Notes under the pieces: model-generated
Database searches by the model: none
The model's input: only the letters and a program-made list of their open reading frames with translations
Told to the model about the DNA's origin: nothing
Made by a program: the position numbers and the translations under genes
Part shown: one piece after another, positions 8,290-16,182 of the stretch
Position numbering within the stretch: the stretch's first letter is position 1
Layout of the letters: each line of letters begins with the position of its first letter
Source: Flavobacterium sp. Root935
GTDB lineage: Bacteria; Bacteroidota; Bacteroidia; Flavobacteriales; Flavobacteriaceae
Assembly (NCBI RefSeq): GCF_001429295.1
Contig: NZ_LMJL01000007.1
Coordinates: 796,835 to 860,834 of the forward strand
Reading direction: 5' to 3'
DNA: 64,000 nt

Positions 8290-9936
8290 ATGAAAAAAAT
8301 CACATTGTTTCTTTTTATCATTTTTTCTCAAACCATTTTTAGTGCTGCTAAAATTACAGAAGCCGAAAAGCTTTTTGCCACTTGCAAAGTTTGGGGATTT
8401 TTAAAGTATTATCATCCAAAAGTTGCTGGAGGAGAAGTTAATTGGGACAATCAATTATTAGAAAAACTTCCGAAAATAGAAAACGCGAAAACAAAAGAAG
8501 AGTTTTCATTAATATTGGAAAACTGGATCGACGATCTCGGACCAATAAAAGAAATAGCGCCAATTGCAGTGCCAAAAGATGTAAAGTTTTTTGACAAGAA
8601 TTTCGATTTAAGCTGGTTTAATTATAAGCTGTTTTCTAAAAAGCTTTCGAAGAAATTAAAATTTATTGAGGAAAATAGATTTCAAAGCGATGAGGAATTT
8701 GATTATAGTTTTGATGGTTTAAAATATGTTAAAAACTACTTCGATCTCGATTATACAAATAAAGGCTCAAGGATTCTAATGTTGTCTGCCTATTGGAATT
8801 TAATTGAATATTATTTTCCATATAAATATGTAATGGACCAAAAATGGGATTTGAGCTTAGAACATATATTGCCGTCTATTGCAGATGCTAAGAGTGAAGA
8901 CGATTTTTATTTTGCGTTTAAAAAACTAACCTCTAAACTTAATGATAGTCATGTAGAAACTCCGATTTACGGTGTTGGAGCGGGTAAGAAGGCGTCAAAT
9001 TATTTCCCTGCAACGGGTAAGATAATTAATGAAAAATTAGTTGTTACAGAGATTTTGGGAGACAGTCTCGCTGATGCAGATAATATTAAAATAGGAACTG
9101 TAATTAATAAAATAAATGGTAAAACGATAAAAGAGTTAATCGAAGAGAATAGAGATTTAATCTGTGCTTCAAACGAAGCAGCATATTTGGATAAAGCGGT
9201 TAAAAGAATTTTAAGCAGTAATTCTGAAAATGTTCAAGTAGAGTTTCTTAAAGACGGAAAATACGAAACAAAAGCAATGATTTGGTCTAATTATCACGAT
9301 TCACATCGAAATGAATTTAAAAAAGGAGCAATAAAACTAAAAGAAAAGTTTAAACTTTTGGATAATAATATTGGGTATGTTGACATGGGCATTATTAAAC
9401 CGAGAAATATTCCAGATATGATAGAGGCTTTAAAATCTACAAAAGCAATTGTTTTTGATATGAGAAATTATCCCAATGATACTTGGAAACAGATTTCAGA
9501 TTTTTTGAATGCAGAGGAGAAGAGATTTTGTGATTATACAGAACCGTATTTAAAATATCCAGGAAGATATGAATGGGTAGAAGGACGAAAGGCTGGTTTT
9601 GAAAACAAAGATCATTATAAGGGAAAAGTCATTGTTTTGCTTAATGAAGATGCTTTCAGCCAATCAGAATGGACAGCAATGTGTTTTCAAACAGCAGGAA
9701 ATACAACCATTATTGGAAGCCAGACAGCAGGGACAGATGGAAATGCGATTGATATCGATTTCAAGTATTTTCATACTAGATATACAGGAATTGGAGTTTA
9801 TTATCCTGATGGACGCGAAACCCAAAGAATTGGCATCATTCCTGATATTGAAGTAAAACCAACCATAAAAGGAATTCAGGAAGGAAAAGATGAGGTTTTA
9901 GATAGAGCTTTAAGTTTTATCGAAACTGGGAAATAA
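8290..9936 (+). CDS. S41 family peptidase, secreted, 548 aa
   Basis: Signal peptide at residues 1-18 (LFLFIIFSQTIFSA). The C-terminal half carries the S41 (C-terminal processing peptidase/tricorn) fold: a PDZ-like stretch near 250-300 (GTVINKINGKTIKEL), and the nucleophile motif AFSQSEW with Ser457 or Ser459. The lysine that CtpA-type enzymes use about 25 residues later is Thr482 here (IIGSQTAGTDG), so this belongs with tricorn-like members that use a different charge relay. The N-terminal 200 residues (starting KLFATCKVWGFLKYYHP) are typical of Bacteroidota S41 proteins with a helical front domain. Transcribed alone between two terminators, downstream of the ECF sigma operon. Substrate unknown. 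Confidence 0.85.
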   Translation: MKKITLFLFIIFSQTIFSAAKITEAEKLFATCKVWGFLKYYHPKVAGGEVNWDNQLLEKLPKIENAKTKEEFSLILENWIDDLGPIKEIAPIAVPKDVKFFDKNFDLSWFNYKLFSKKLSKKLKFIEENRFQSDEEFDYSFDGLKYVKNYFDLDYTNKGSRILMLSAYWNLIEYYFPYKYVMDQKWDLSLEHILPSIADAKSEDDFYFAFKKLTSKLNDSHVETPIYGVGAGKKASNYFPATGKIINEKLVVTEILGDSLADADNIKIGTVINKINGKTIKELIEENRDLICASNEAAYLDKAVKRILSSNSENVQVEFLKDGKYETKAMIWSNYHDSHRNEFKKGAIKLKEKFKLLDNNIGYVDMGIIKPRNIPDMIEALKSTKAIVFDMRNYPNDTWKQISDFLNAEEKRFCDYTEPYLKYPGRYEWVEGRKAGFENKDHYKGKVIVLLNEDAFSQSEWTAMCFQTAGNTTIIGSQTAGTDGNAIDIDFKYFHTRYTGIGVYYPDGRETQRIGIIPDIEVKPTIKGIQEGKDEVLDRALSFIETGK

Positions 9937-9943
9937 GTAAAGT

Positions 9944-10035
9944 TTGTCAACTGAGCGAAGTCGAAGGACATAAAAGCAATTCGAAAAGATTGGGGGCTTT
10001 TCTTTGCTGGACTTCGACTTCGCTCAGTTTGACAC
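9944..10035. repeat. Palindromic intergenic repeat (CTGAGCGAAGTCGAAG family)
   Basis: Left arm TGTCAA-CTGAGCGAAGTCGAAG (9945-9966) and right arm CTTCGACTTCGCTCAGTTTGACA (10012-10034) are complementary apart from a one-base bulge, around a 45-nt centre that itself folds. This follows the S41 gene. From memory the CTGAGCGAAGTCGAAG string is widespread between Flavobacterium genes. Confidence 0.7.
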
Positions 10036-10050
10036 AATTTAATAATTAGA

Positions 10051-10087
10051 CCTTTGTCAAAGTTAAAAACTTTGTCAAAGGTTTTTG
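10051..10087 (+). terminator. Intrinsic terminator
   Basis: CCTTTGTCAAAGTT pairs with AACTTTGTCAAAGG (13 of 14 positions), with a short A-rich loop and a following TTTTTG run. It insulates the TatD gene from the S41 gene. Confidence 0.7.
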
Positions 10088-10110
10088 TGTTCTATACAAA
10101 TTCTACAAAA

Positions 10111-10141
10111 TTGCTATTCTTTTAATATTGTCGTAATTTTG
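10111..10141 (+). promoter_or_regulatory. Bacteroidota-type promoter for the TatD gene
   Basis: TTG at 10111-10113, 20 nt, then TAATTTTG at 10134-10141 match the known sigma-ABfr promoter pattern (TTG, 17-23 nt, TAnnTTTG). The gene start at 10162 is 20 nt downstream, leaving a leader of roughly 14 nt. Confidence 0.7.
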
Positions 10142-10161
10142 ACAGCTTTAAAATTATACCC

Positions 10162-10941
10162 TTGAATTTGAAACCTATTATTACAGATACACACACGCAT
10201 TTATATTCTGAAGAATTTGATCAGGATCGCGACGAAATGATTCAGCGCGCTATTGATGCCGGCATTACTCGTTTTTTTATTCCGGCAATCGATGCGGCTG
10301 CGACACAGTCTATGTACGATTTAGAGAAAAATTATCCTGAAAATATATTCCTGATGATGGGGCTGCATCCTACTTACGTGAAAGATAATTATCTAGACGA
10401 ATTAACACATGTAGAAACTGAATTGTCTAAAAGAAAGTTTTACGCAGTTGGAGAAATCGGGATCGATTTGTACTGGGATAAGACACATCTTAAAGAACAG
10501 CAAATCGCTTTTAAGACGCAAATTCAACTGGCAAAACAATACAAACTTCCAATCGTAATTCATTGTCGAGAAGCTTTTGACGAGATCTTCGAAATCTTAG
10601 AAGAAGAAAAATCTGAAGATTTGTTTGGGATTTTTCATTGTTTTTCCGGAACTTTAGTACAAGCACAGCAGGCAATTTCCTATAATATGAAATTAGGAAT
10701 TGGTGGTGTGGTAACATTCAAGAACGGAAAAATTGATCAGTTTTTAAATCAAATTGATTTAAAACATATTGTTTTGGAGACAGATTCGCCTTATTTAGCG
10801 CCAATTCCATACAGAGGAAAAAGAAATGAAAGCAGTTATTTAGTCAATGTAATTTCTAAACTGGCAGCTCTATACGATGTTTCTGAAGAAGAGATTGCAG
10901 CAGTTACAACTCAAAACTCCAAAGACGTTTTTGGGATTTAA
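10162..10941 (+). CDS. TatD family metal-dependent hydrolase (DNase-type), 259 aa
   Basis: Amidohydrolase-fold metal enzyme of the TatD family, a presumed 3'-5' exonuclease acting on DNA (and in some members on D-amino-acyl bonds). All metal-binding positions are visible in order: THTHLY near the N-terminus (His-x-His), GEIGIDLYW (Glu), VIHCREAF (His), IFHCFSG (His), and ETDSPYLAP (Asp). Length is normal for the family. No ATG fits: the reading frame starts with TTG at 10162 (a second TTG follows at 10168), and a good promoter 20 nt upstream supports this position. The next gene follows after 64 nt. Confidence 0.9.
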   Translation: MNLKPIITDTHTHLYSEEFDQDRDEMIQRAIDAGITRFFIPAIDAAATQSMYDLEKNYPENIFLMMGLHPTYVKDNYLDELTHVETELSKRKFYAVGEIGIDLYWDKTHLKEQQIAFKTQIQLAKQYKLPIVIHCREAFDEIFEILEEEKSEDLFGIFHCFSGTLVQAQQAISYNMKLGIGGVVTFKNGKIDQFLNQIDLKHIVLETDSPYLAPIPYRGKRNESSYLVNVISKLAALYDVSEEEIAAVTTQNSKDVFGI

Positions 10942-11005
10942 TATAATCGTTACTTTAATCTAATTTTTTTTTTGTTCTTTTGCCCACTTAAAATCGATAA
11001 AAATA

Positions 11006-12142
11006 ATGCAGAAATTTGATGCCATTCGACCGTTTTATGATTCCGAAATAAATGAAGCACTTCATGATGTGGTAAACCATCCGATGATGAAAACCATGAT
11101 GAACTTTACTTTTCCGGAAGTAGAAGATGAGGTTTGGAAGGATCAATTAAAGAAGACACATTCGATTCGTGATTTTCAATGCAACTTTATTTATAATACA
11201 ATACAAAAGGTTTTAGAAAAAAGTTCTGAAGGACTTACAACTTCGGGTTTTGAGAAACTGGAAAAAAACACTTCTTATTTGTTTATCTCAAATCACAGAG
11301 ATATTCTTTTAGATACAACATTATTAAATGTCTGTCTTTTCGAACATGGTTTGGTCATGACGGCATCGGCAATTGGAGATAATCTCGTTAAAAAAGCTTT
11401 CTTGGCTACTTTGGCAAAACTGAATAGAAACTTTTTAGTTTTAAGAGGATTAACACCTCGTGAAATGCTTCAAAGTTCAAAATTATTAGCCGAATATATC
11501 GGACAACTGCTGCTTCGCGAAAATCGTTCGGTTTGGATTGCCCAAAGAGAAGGAAGAACTAAAGATGGAAACGACGAAACCAATCCAGGAGTTTTAAAAA
11601 TGATCGGAATGGGTTCTGATGAAGAAAACTTAATGGATTATTTTAAGAAATTAAAAATCGTTCCAGTTTCGATTTCTTATGAATACGATCCAACAGATGT
11701 TTTGAAAATGCCGCAATTAATGGCAGAAGCAAATAACGAAGTTTACGTTAAAGATAAAAACGAAGATTTCATGACCATTTTAAGCGGTATCATGGGAACT
11801 AAAAAGAGAATCCATATTTCTGTTGGAGATGTTTTAGACAAAGAAATCGATCAGATTGTGGCTGAAAATGACAATGTTAACAAGCAAGTTCAGGCTTTGG
11901 CACAAACTATTGATGATGTTGTTTTGAAAAACTACCAATTATGGCCGACCAATTTTATTGCATACGATATTTTAAACGAAACCGATAAATTTGCTCACAA
12001 GTACAAAGAGAGCGAAAAATCGCTTTTTGAGCGTCGTTTAGAAATGCGTATCGGAAGCGATAATCCTGTTACCAGACAAGGATTTTTGGCAATGTATGCC
12101 AATCCTGTTGTCAATAAATTAAAATACCAAGATGTCATCTAA
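11006..12142 (+). CDS. Glycerol/phospholipid acyltransferase (PlsC family), 378 aa
   Basis: Acyltransferase of the glycerophosphate acyltransferase superfamily, likely membrane-associated and acting in phospholipid synthesis. The catalytic motif NHRDILLD (the family NHx4D box) is near residue 97 and the substrate-binding motif REGRTKDG near 180. At 378 residues it is longer than typical PlsC (about 240), with extra N- and C-terminal parts that resemble the GPAT-like members found in Bacteroidota. Its last 11 nt overlap the start of the asparaginase gene, so the two are translationally coupled. Confidence 0.8.
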   Translation: MQKFDAIRPFYDSEINEALHDVVNHPMMKTMMNFTFPEVEDEVWKDQLKKTHSIRDFQCNFIYNTIQKVLEKSSEGLTTSGFEKLEKNTSYLFISNHRDILLDTTLLNVCLFEHGLVMTASAIGDNLVKKAFLATLAKLNRNFLVLRGLTPREMLQSSKLLAEYIGQLLLRENRSVWIAQREGRTKDGNDETNPGVLKMIGMGSDEENLMDYFKKLKIVPVSISYEYDPTDVLKMPQLMAEANNEVYVKDKNEDFMTILSGIMGTKKRIHISVGDVLDKEIDQIVAENDNVNKQVQALAQTIDDVVLKNYQLWPTNFIAYDILNETDKFAHKYKESEKSLFERRLEMRIGSDNPVTRQGFLAMYANPVVNKLKYQDVI

Positions 12143-13160
12143 AGCTAAAATATTATTGATTTATACCGGAGGAACAATCGGTATGAGCAAAGACTTTGAA
12201 ACAGGGGCACTTAAAGCCTTCAATTTTGGTAAATTAATACAAAAGATTCCAGAAATTAAGCAGTTGGACTGTGAAATCGAATCTATTTCATTCGAGCACC
12301 CAATTGATTCTTCTAATATGAATCCCGAAATGTGGACAAAAATTGCCACAATTATCGAGGAAAATTACGCTGCTTATGACGGATTCGTGGTGCTTCACGG
12401 ATCAGATACAATGTCATATTCGGCTTCTGCATTGAGTTTTATGCTGGAGAATTTAGCTAAACCAGTTGTGTTTACAGGTTCTCAGCTTCCTATTGGAGAT
12501 TTACGTACCGATGCAAAAGAAAACCTGATTACAGCGATTCAGATTGCTTCACTTCAAGAAAACGGAAAACCAGTTATTACCGAAGTCTGCTTGTATTTTG
12601 AATACAAATTGTACCGTGGCAACCGAACTTCTAAAGTAAATGCAGAACATTTTAGAGCTTTTACAGCACCAAATTATCCTGAATTAGTAGAATCTGGTGT
12701 TCACTTAAAACTAAACAGACATTTATTTCTTCCTATAAATAAAAACGCCGATTTGATCGTTCACAAAAATCTGAATAATCATGTAGCGATAATCAAAATG
12801 TTTCCAGGAATGAGCGAAGTAGTTTTGGCTTCAATTCTTGCTATTCCAGATTTAAGAGGAATTGTTTTAGAAACCTACGGCTCAGGAAATGCTCCAACAG
12901 AAGATTGGTTTTTAAATTTAATTGAAAAAGCAATTCAATCAGGATTACATATTGTAAATGTTACACAATGCTCAGGCGGAAGCGTAAACATGGGACAATA
13001 CGAAACTAGTACAGCTTTAAAATCGCTTGGAGTTATTTCAGGAAAAGACATTACTACCGAAGCAGCAATTACAAAATTAATGTATCTGCTTGGTCATAAT
13101 ATTCCACAAAACGAATTTAAAGATATTTTTGAAACTGCTTTACGCGGGGAGATATCGTAG
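12132..13160 (+). CDS. ansA: Type I L-asparaginase, 342 aa
   Basis: Cytoplasmic asparaginase that hydrolyses L-asparagine to aspartate and ammonia. The N-terminal Thr motif LIYTGGTIGM and the second Thr motif LHGSDTMSYSASAL are both intact, followed by the conserved TGSQLPIGDLRTDAKEN stretch. No signal peptide is present, which fits the type I cytoplasmic enzyme rather than the secreted type II enzyme. The start overlaps the preceding acyltransferase gene by 11 nt. Two word-repeat elements follow the stop. Confidence 0.9.
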   Translation: MSSKAKILLIYTGGTIGMSKDFETGALKAFNFGKLIQKIPEIKQLDCEIESISFEHPIDSSNMNPEMWTKIATIIEENYAAYDGFVVLHGSDTMSYSASALSFMLENLAKPVVFTGSQLPIGDLRTDAKENLITAIQIASLQENGKPVITEVCLYFEYKLYRGNRTSKVNAEHFRAFTAPNYPELVESGVHLKLNRHLFLPINKNADLIVHKNLNNHVAIIKMFPGMSEVVLASILAIPDLRGIVLETYGSGNAPTEDWFLNLIEKAIQSGLHIVNVTQCSGGSVNMGQYETSTALKSLGVISGKDITTEAAITKLMYLLGHNIPQNEFKDIFETALRGEIS

Positions 13161-13163
13161 ATG

Positions 13164-13284
13164 AAAATTCCAAAATAAAAAATTCCAAATTCCAAACTGA
13201 GTGAATCTCAAAATTGGAATTTGGAATTTTTATATTGGAACTTCTCTCTAAAATTGGAATTTGGAATTTTAATTTTTGGAATTT
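13164..13284. repeat. Word repeat of AATTCCAAATTCCAA type between convergent genes
   Basis: Repeated AAATTCCAAA words on the left and TTGGAATTTGGAATTTT words on the right form a long imperfect palindrome between the convergent asparaginase and MFS genes. Its right end overlaps the last codons of the MFS gene (stop at 13269), so the C-terminal QNSKN of that protein is written in repeat sequence. Related words recur at 37525-37575 and 38120-38165. Confidence 0.7.
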
Positions 13285-14510
13285 TGATAAGGAACCGGAC
13301 AAGTTTCCAAATCTTCTGAAGCCTTGTGATTTTTGTAATAGACATACACAATTACAGAAATAATACAGATAATTCCTTGAATAACAACAGTATTTCGAGT
13401 TCCGATAAAGTGAGAAACGTAACCAATAATTAAACTTCCCACAGGAATCATTCCTTGATAAGCCATCATGTAATAGCTGATGCTTCTAGAACGCATATTG
13501 ACTGTACTCTGCGTCTGGATATAAATGTTGATAGAAGAAGTTTGTCCCATCATTCCCACTCCGCTTAAGGTCATACAGATTAAGGCAATCGTCAAACTGC
13601 TAGAAACTGCCAAAATAATAATACTGAAACCAAGAAGTAAGCTTGCTGCGATCATCAATTTATTCATGTTTTCAGCCGATTTTAAATTGGCTAAATAGAT
13701 GGCAGATAAAACCGAGCCAATTCCGGCAGCACTTTCAAACCAGCTGAAAGTTTGTGCATTTCCGCTAAAAATATCTTTGGCAAAAACTGGCATCAAAGTA
13801 TTAAAAGAAATTACAAACAAACTGCTGCAGGTAAGCATAAGAAGCATTCTCGCCATTTCGGTTTCTTTTTTTACATAATCTAAACCTTCAATAAGATCGT
13901 CGAGCATATTTAACTTATTTTCGGCTTTAATGTGCGGAGTAATTTTCATCATCAGCAATGAAATCAAAACCGGAACATAACTAATGAAGTTCCCGATAAA
14001 ACAAATGTCTTCTCCATATTGGTGCAGAATAATTCCCGCAAGTGCAGGTCCGGCAATACGGGCAAAGTTGTTCATTGTAGAGTTAAGCGCAACGGCATTT
14101 GGAAGATCTTCTCTTTTGTCGACAATATCGATCATCATCGTTTGACGGCAGGTCATGTCAAAAGCATTGATTATTCCCTGAACAAGACTCAAAGCCAGAA
14201 TAAAGTTGATATTGTAAATTTTCAGGTAAATAAGCAAAGCTAAAGTTCCAGCCTGAAGCATTGCAAGAGACTGTAAAACAATCATGGCGCGGTGTTTATC
14301 GTAACGTCCGATCATGCTTCCTGCCAAAGGAGCTAAAAACAGTGAAGGAATCATACTTAAAAAAGTCGCTAATCCCAATAGAAAAACAGATCCTGTTATA
14401 CTGTAAACCATCCAGCTTACGGCGGTTTTTTGCAGCCAGGTTCCAATTACGGAAACAGATTGACCATAAAAGAATAACTTGAAATTTTTTGATTTTAACG
14501 CTTTAAACAT
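13269..14510 (-). CDS. MFS transporter (EntS/DHA3-like), 413 aa
   Basis: Twelve hydrophobic segments of a major facilitator transporter of the MFS_3 (enterobactin exporter-like) group, in the inner membrane. The N-terminus (NFKLFFYGQSVSVIGTWLQ) and the loop-2 motif (GRYDKHRAMIV, the G-x-x-x-D-R/K motif) are typical. The substrate cannot be told from sequence; this group usually exports drugs or siderophores. It is divergently transcribed from a LysR-type gene 91 nt away, the classic arrangement for a regulator controlling its neighbour. Confidence 0.85.
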   Translation of the reverse strand: MFKALKSKNFKLFFYGQSVSVIGTWLQKTAVSWMVYSITGSVFLLGLATFLSMIPSLFLAPLAGSMIGRYDKHRAMIVLQSLAMLQAGTLALLIYLKIYNINFILALSLVQGIINAFDMTCRQTMMIDIVDKREDLPNAVALNSTMNNFARIAGPALAGIILHQYGEDICFIGNFISYVPVLISLLMMKITPHIKAENKLNMLDDLIEGLDYVKKETEMARMLLMLTCSSLFVISFNTLMPVFAKDIFSGNAQTFSWFESAAGIGSVLSAIYLANLKSAENMNKLMIAASLLLGFSIIILAVSSSLTIALICMTLSGVGMMGQTSSINIYIQTQSTVNMRSRSISYYMMAYQGMIPVGSLIIGYVSHFIGTRNTVVIQGIICIISVIVYVYYKNHKASEDLETCPVPYQNSKN

Positions 14511-14572
14511 AACCTTGAAATATTTGATACAAAGGTCGGGATTATGATTTCATTAGAAAAATTAATAATTTT

Positions 14573-14585
14573 ACTTATAATAAGT
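14573..14585. promoter_or_regulatory. Possible LysR-type operator in the MFS/LysR divergent gap
   Basis: ACTTATAATAAGT is a near-perfect inverted repeat with 13-nt length located 17 nt before the LysR start, in the shared regulatory gap. LysR-type proteins bind short interrupted dyads in such positions. Assigned by position only. Confidence 0.35.
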
Positions 14586-14601
14586 AGTAAAACTTATCAA
14601 T

Positions 14602-15471
14602 ATGGAAATTTATCAACTGCAGTATTTTATCAAAACAGCTGAGGTTTTGCACTTTACCAAAGCTGCCGAATTGTGCTTTGTAACACAATCGGGACTTTCG
14701 CAACAAATTAAAAAGCTGGAAGAAGAGCTCGGAATGCCTTTGTTTAAAAGAATTGGGAAAAAAGTACAATTGACAGAAGCTGGAGCTGTTTTCTTAATTC
14801 ATGCTAAAAAAGTGGTAGAAAACGTAGAAAATGGAAAACAGGCAATTGAGGATTTAAACGAAATGATTGGCGGCGAACTCCGAATTGGCGTAACCTATAT
14901 CTTCGGATTATTGATTCTGCCTGTTGTAAATGCATTTGCTAAGAAATACCAAAATCTCAAAATTATTGTCGAGTATGGAACTACCGAGGTTTTAGAACAG
15001 AAATTACTTGATAACGAATTAGATTTAGTATTCGTTATTTCGTCACACGAAATTGAAATGCCGATTCAGAAAGTACCATTATTTACTTCAAATATGGTTA
15101 TGGTGGTTTCTAAAAATCATGCTTTAGCACATTTAGATAAGATCGCTTTTAAGAAAATAGAAGAGATTCCGCTGATATTGCCAGGGAAAGGATCCAATTC
15201 GCGAGAATATGTCGAAGAACTATTTAAAAAGTTTAATATGAAACCTAAAATTTCAATAGAGCTCCAGTCCATTCACGCATTATTGCAAATGGTAGAAAAT
15301 AGCGATTGGGCAACAATTGTTGCCGAGATGGCTCTAAAAGATTGGGACGATCTGAAAGCTATTCAAATTACAGGAGTTGTCACTAAACGAGATTCGTATA
15401 TGCTAACGCTTGGGAGTTACCAAAAGAAAGCTGTTAAACTATTTATGGAAGAATTTAAAAAAAGCATTTAA
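14602..15471 (+). CDS. LysR family transcriptional regulator, 289 aa
   Basis: N-terminal winged helix-turn-helix (residues 1-60, QLQYFIKTAEVLHFTKAAE then SGLSQQIKKLEEELG) and a C-terminal periplasmic-binding-protein-like effector domain (about 88-289), the normal LTTR layout and length. The effector region (ELRIGVTYIFGLLILP) is of the CynR/OxyR-like class. It probably controls the divergent MFS gene and itself; the ligand is unknown. Confidence 0.9.
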   Translation: MEIYQLQYFIKTAEVLHFTKAAELCFVTQSGLSQQIKKLEEELGMPLFKRIGKKVQLTEAGAVFLIHAKKVVENVENGKQAIEDLNEMIGGELRIGVTYIFGLLILPVVNAFAKKYQNLKIIVEYGTTEVLEQKLLDNELDLVFVISSHEIEMPIQKVPLFTSNMVMVVSKNHALAHLDKIAFKKIEEIPLILPGKGSNSREYVEELFKKFNMKPKISIELQSIHALLQMVENSDWATIVAEMALKDWDDLKAIQITGVVTKRDSYMLTLGSYQKKAVKLFMEEFKKSI

Positions 15472-15531
15472 AGTAAACTTGCATTTTGTTTTTGTAACTC
15501 AGATTTTTTTGTGTTCTTTGCAAACCAATAA

Positions 15532-15618
15532 AGAGAGGTGTCCGAGTGGTTGAAGGAGCTAGCCTGGAAAGCTAGTATATGGGTAACTGTATCGAGGGTT
15601 CGAATCCCTTCCTCTCTG
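15532..15618 (+). tRNA. tRNA-Ser (anticodon GGA)
   Basis: An 87-nt tRNA with acceptor stem AGAGAGG/CCTCTCT, D arm, anticodon stem GCTAG/CTAGT around CTGGAAAG (anticodon GGA), a long variable arm typical of serine tRNAs, and T arm with GGTTCGAATCC. The discriminator base is G; CCA is not encoded. Confidence 0.95.
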
Positions 15619-15631
15619 CTAAAAGTTAAGG

Positions 15632-15668
15632 TCCGTAGTTTCATAAAATGAAATTGCGGATTTTTTTT
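15632..15668 (+). terminator. Intrinsic terminator after tRNA-Ser
   Basis: TCCGTAGTTTCAT pairs with ATGAAATTGCGGA (two G-T wobble positions) around AAA, followed by eight T. Confidence 0.8.
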
Positions 15669-15783
15669 GTGCCTTACGAAACAAAACTTCGCCTTTCAAA
15701 AAAACAAAAAACAGCAACACATAGTCCTGATAAGTTATGCTAAAAATGCTTTTCTTTAGATTATTTTATTACAGAAATTATTA

Positions 15784-15791
15784 TATATTTG
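15784..15791 (+). promoter_or_regulatory. -7 promoter element (TATATTTG) of the polyamine cluster
   Basis: TATATTTG matches TAnnTTTG exactly and lies 25 nt before the ATG of the SAM decarboxylase gene. No good TTG -33 element is visible, so strength is uncertain. Confidence 0.5.
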
Positions 15792-15816
15792 GCTGCTGTG
15801 TAATATAAATAATTTG

Positions 15817-16179
15817 ATGGATTTACCTCCTTATTCGCCAGGTTTGCATAAACTGGTTACTTTACATGTCGACGAAATTTCTAAGCTTACCAATAGCAGC
15901 GGTTTTGTTGCGGTTACCAATTCTATTTTAGAAAAATATGAACTTGAAAAGGTTGGTGTTGTAGTGCATGATTTTGAAAACGAAAGTTTTACAATTTCAT
16001 TCTGCCTTAAAGAATCTCATATTTGTATACACACCTGGCCAGAATACAAGCAGCTTACTTTGGATGTTTATTTATGCAATTATCTTCAGGACAATTCACA
16101 GAAAGTACGTGCTGTAATGGCCGACTATATTGCCTATTTTGATGCAGAAATTATTAAAGATTTTGAAATTAACCGATAA
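15817..16179 (+). CDS. speD: S-adenosylmethionine decarboxylase proenzyme (SpeD, prokaryotic class 1B type)
   Basis: Pyruvoyl-dependent enzyme that makes decarboxylated SAM, the aminopropyl donor for spermidine-type polyamines. With the ATG at 15817 the protein is 120 residues, the usual class 1B size. The self-cleavage site Glu-Ser is in KESHICIHTWPE (Glu66-Ser67), followed by the conserved His and by the catalytic Cys87 in DVYLCNY, so it should process and be active. A preceding TTG at 15814 would add one Met and is unlikely. It opens a tightly packed cluster: the next gene starts 3 nt after its stop and a spermidine synthase-like gene lies four genes on. Confidence 0.9.
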   Translation: MDLPPYSPGLHKLVTLHVDEISKLTNSSGFVAVTNSILEKYELEKVGVVVHDFENESFTISFCLKESHICIHTWPEYKQLTLDVYLCNYLQDNSQKVRAVMADYIAYFDAEIIKDFEINR

Positions 16180-16182
16180 GAT

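Noticed and set aside
15579-15586. GGGTAACT-like string near 15580
   Set aside because: Part of the tRNA-Ser variable arm.
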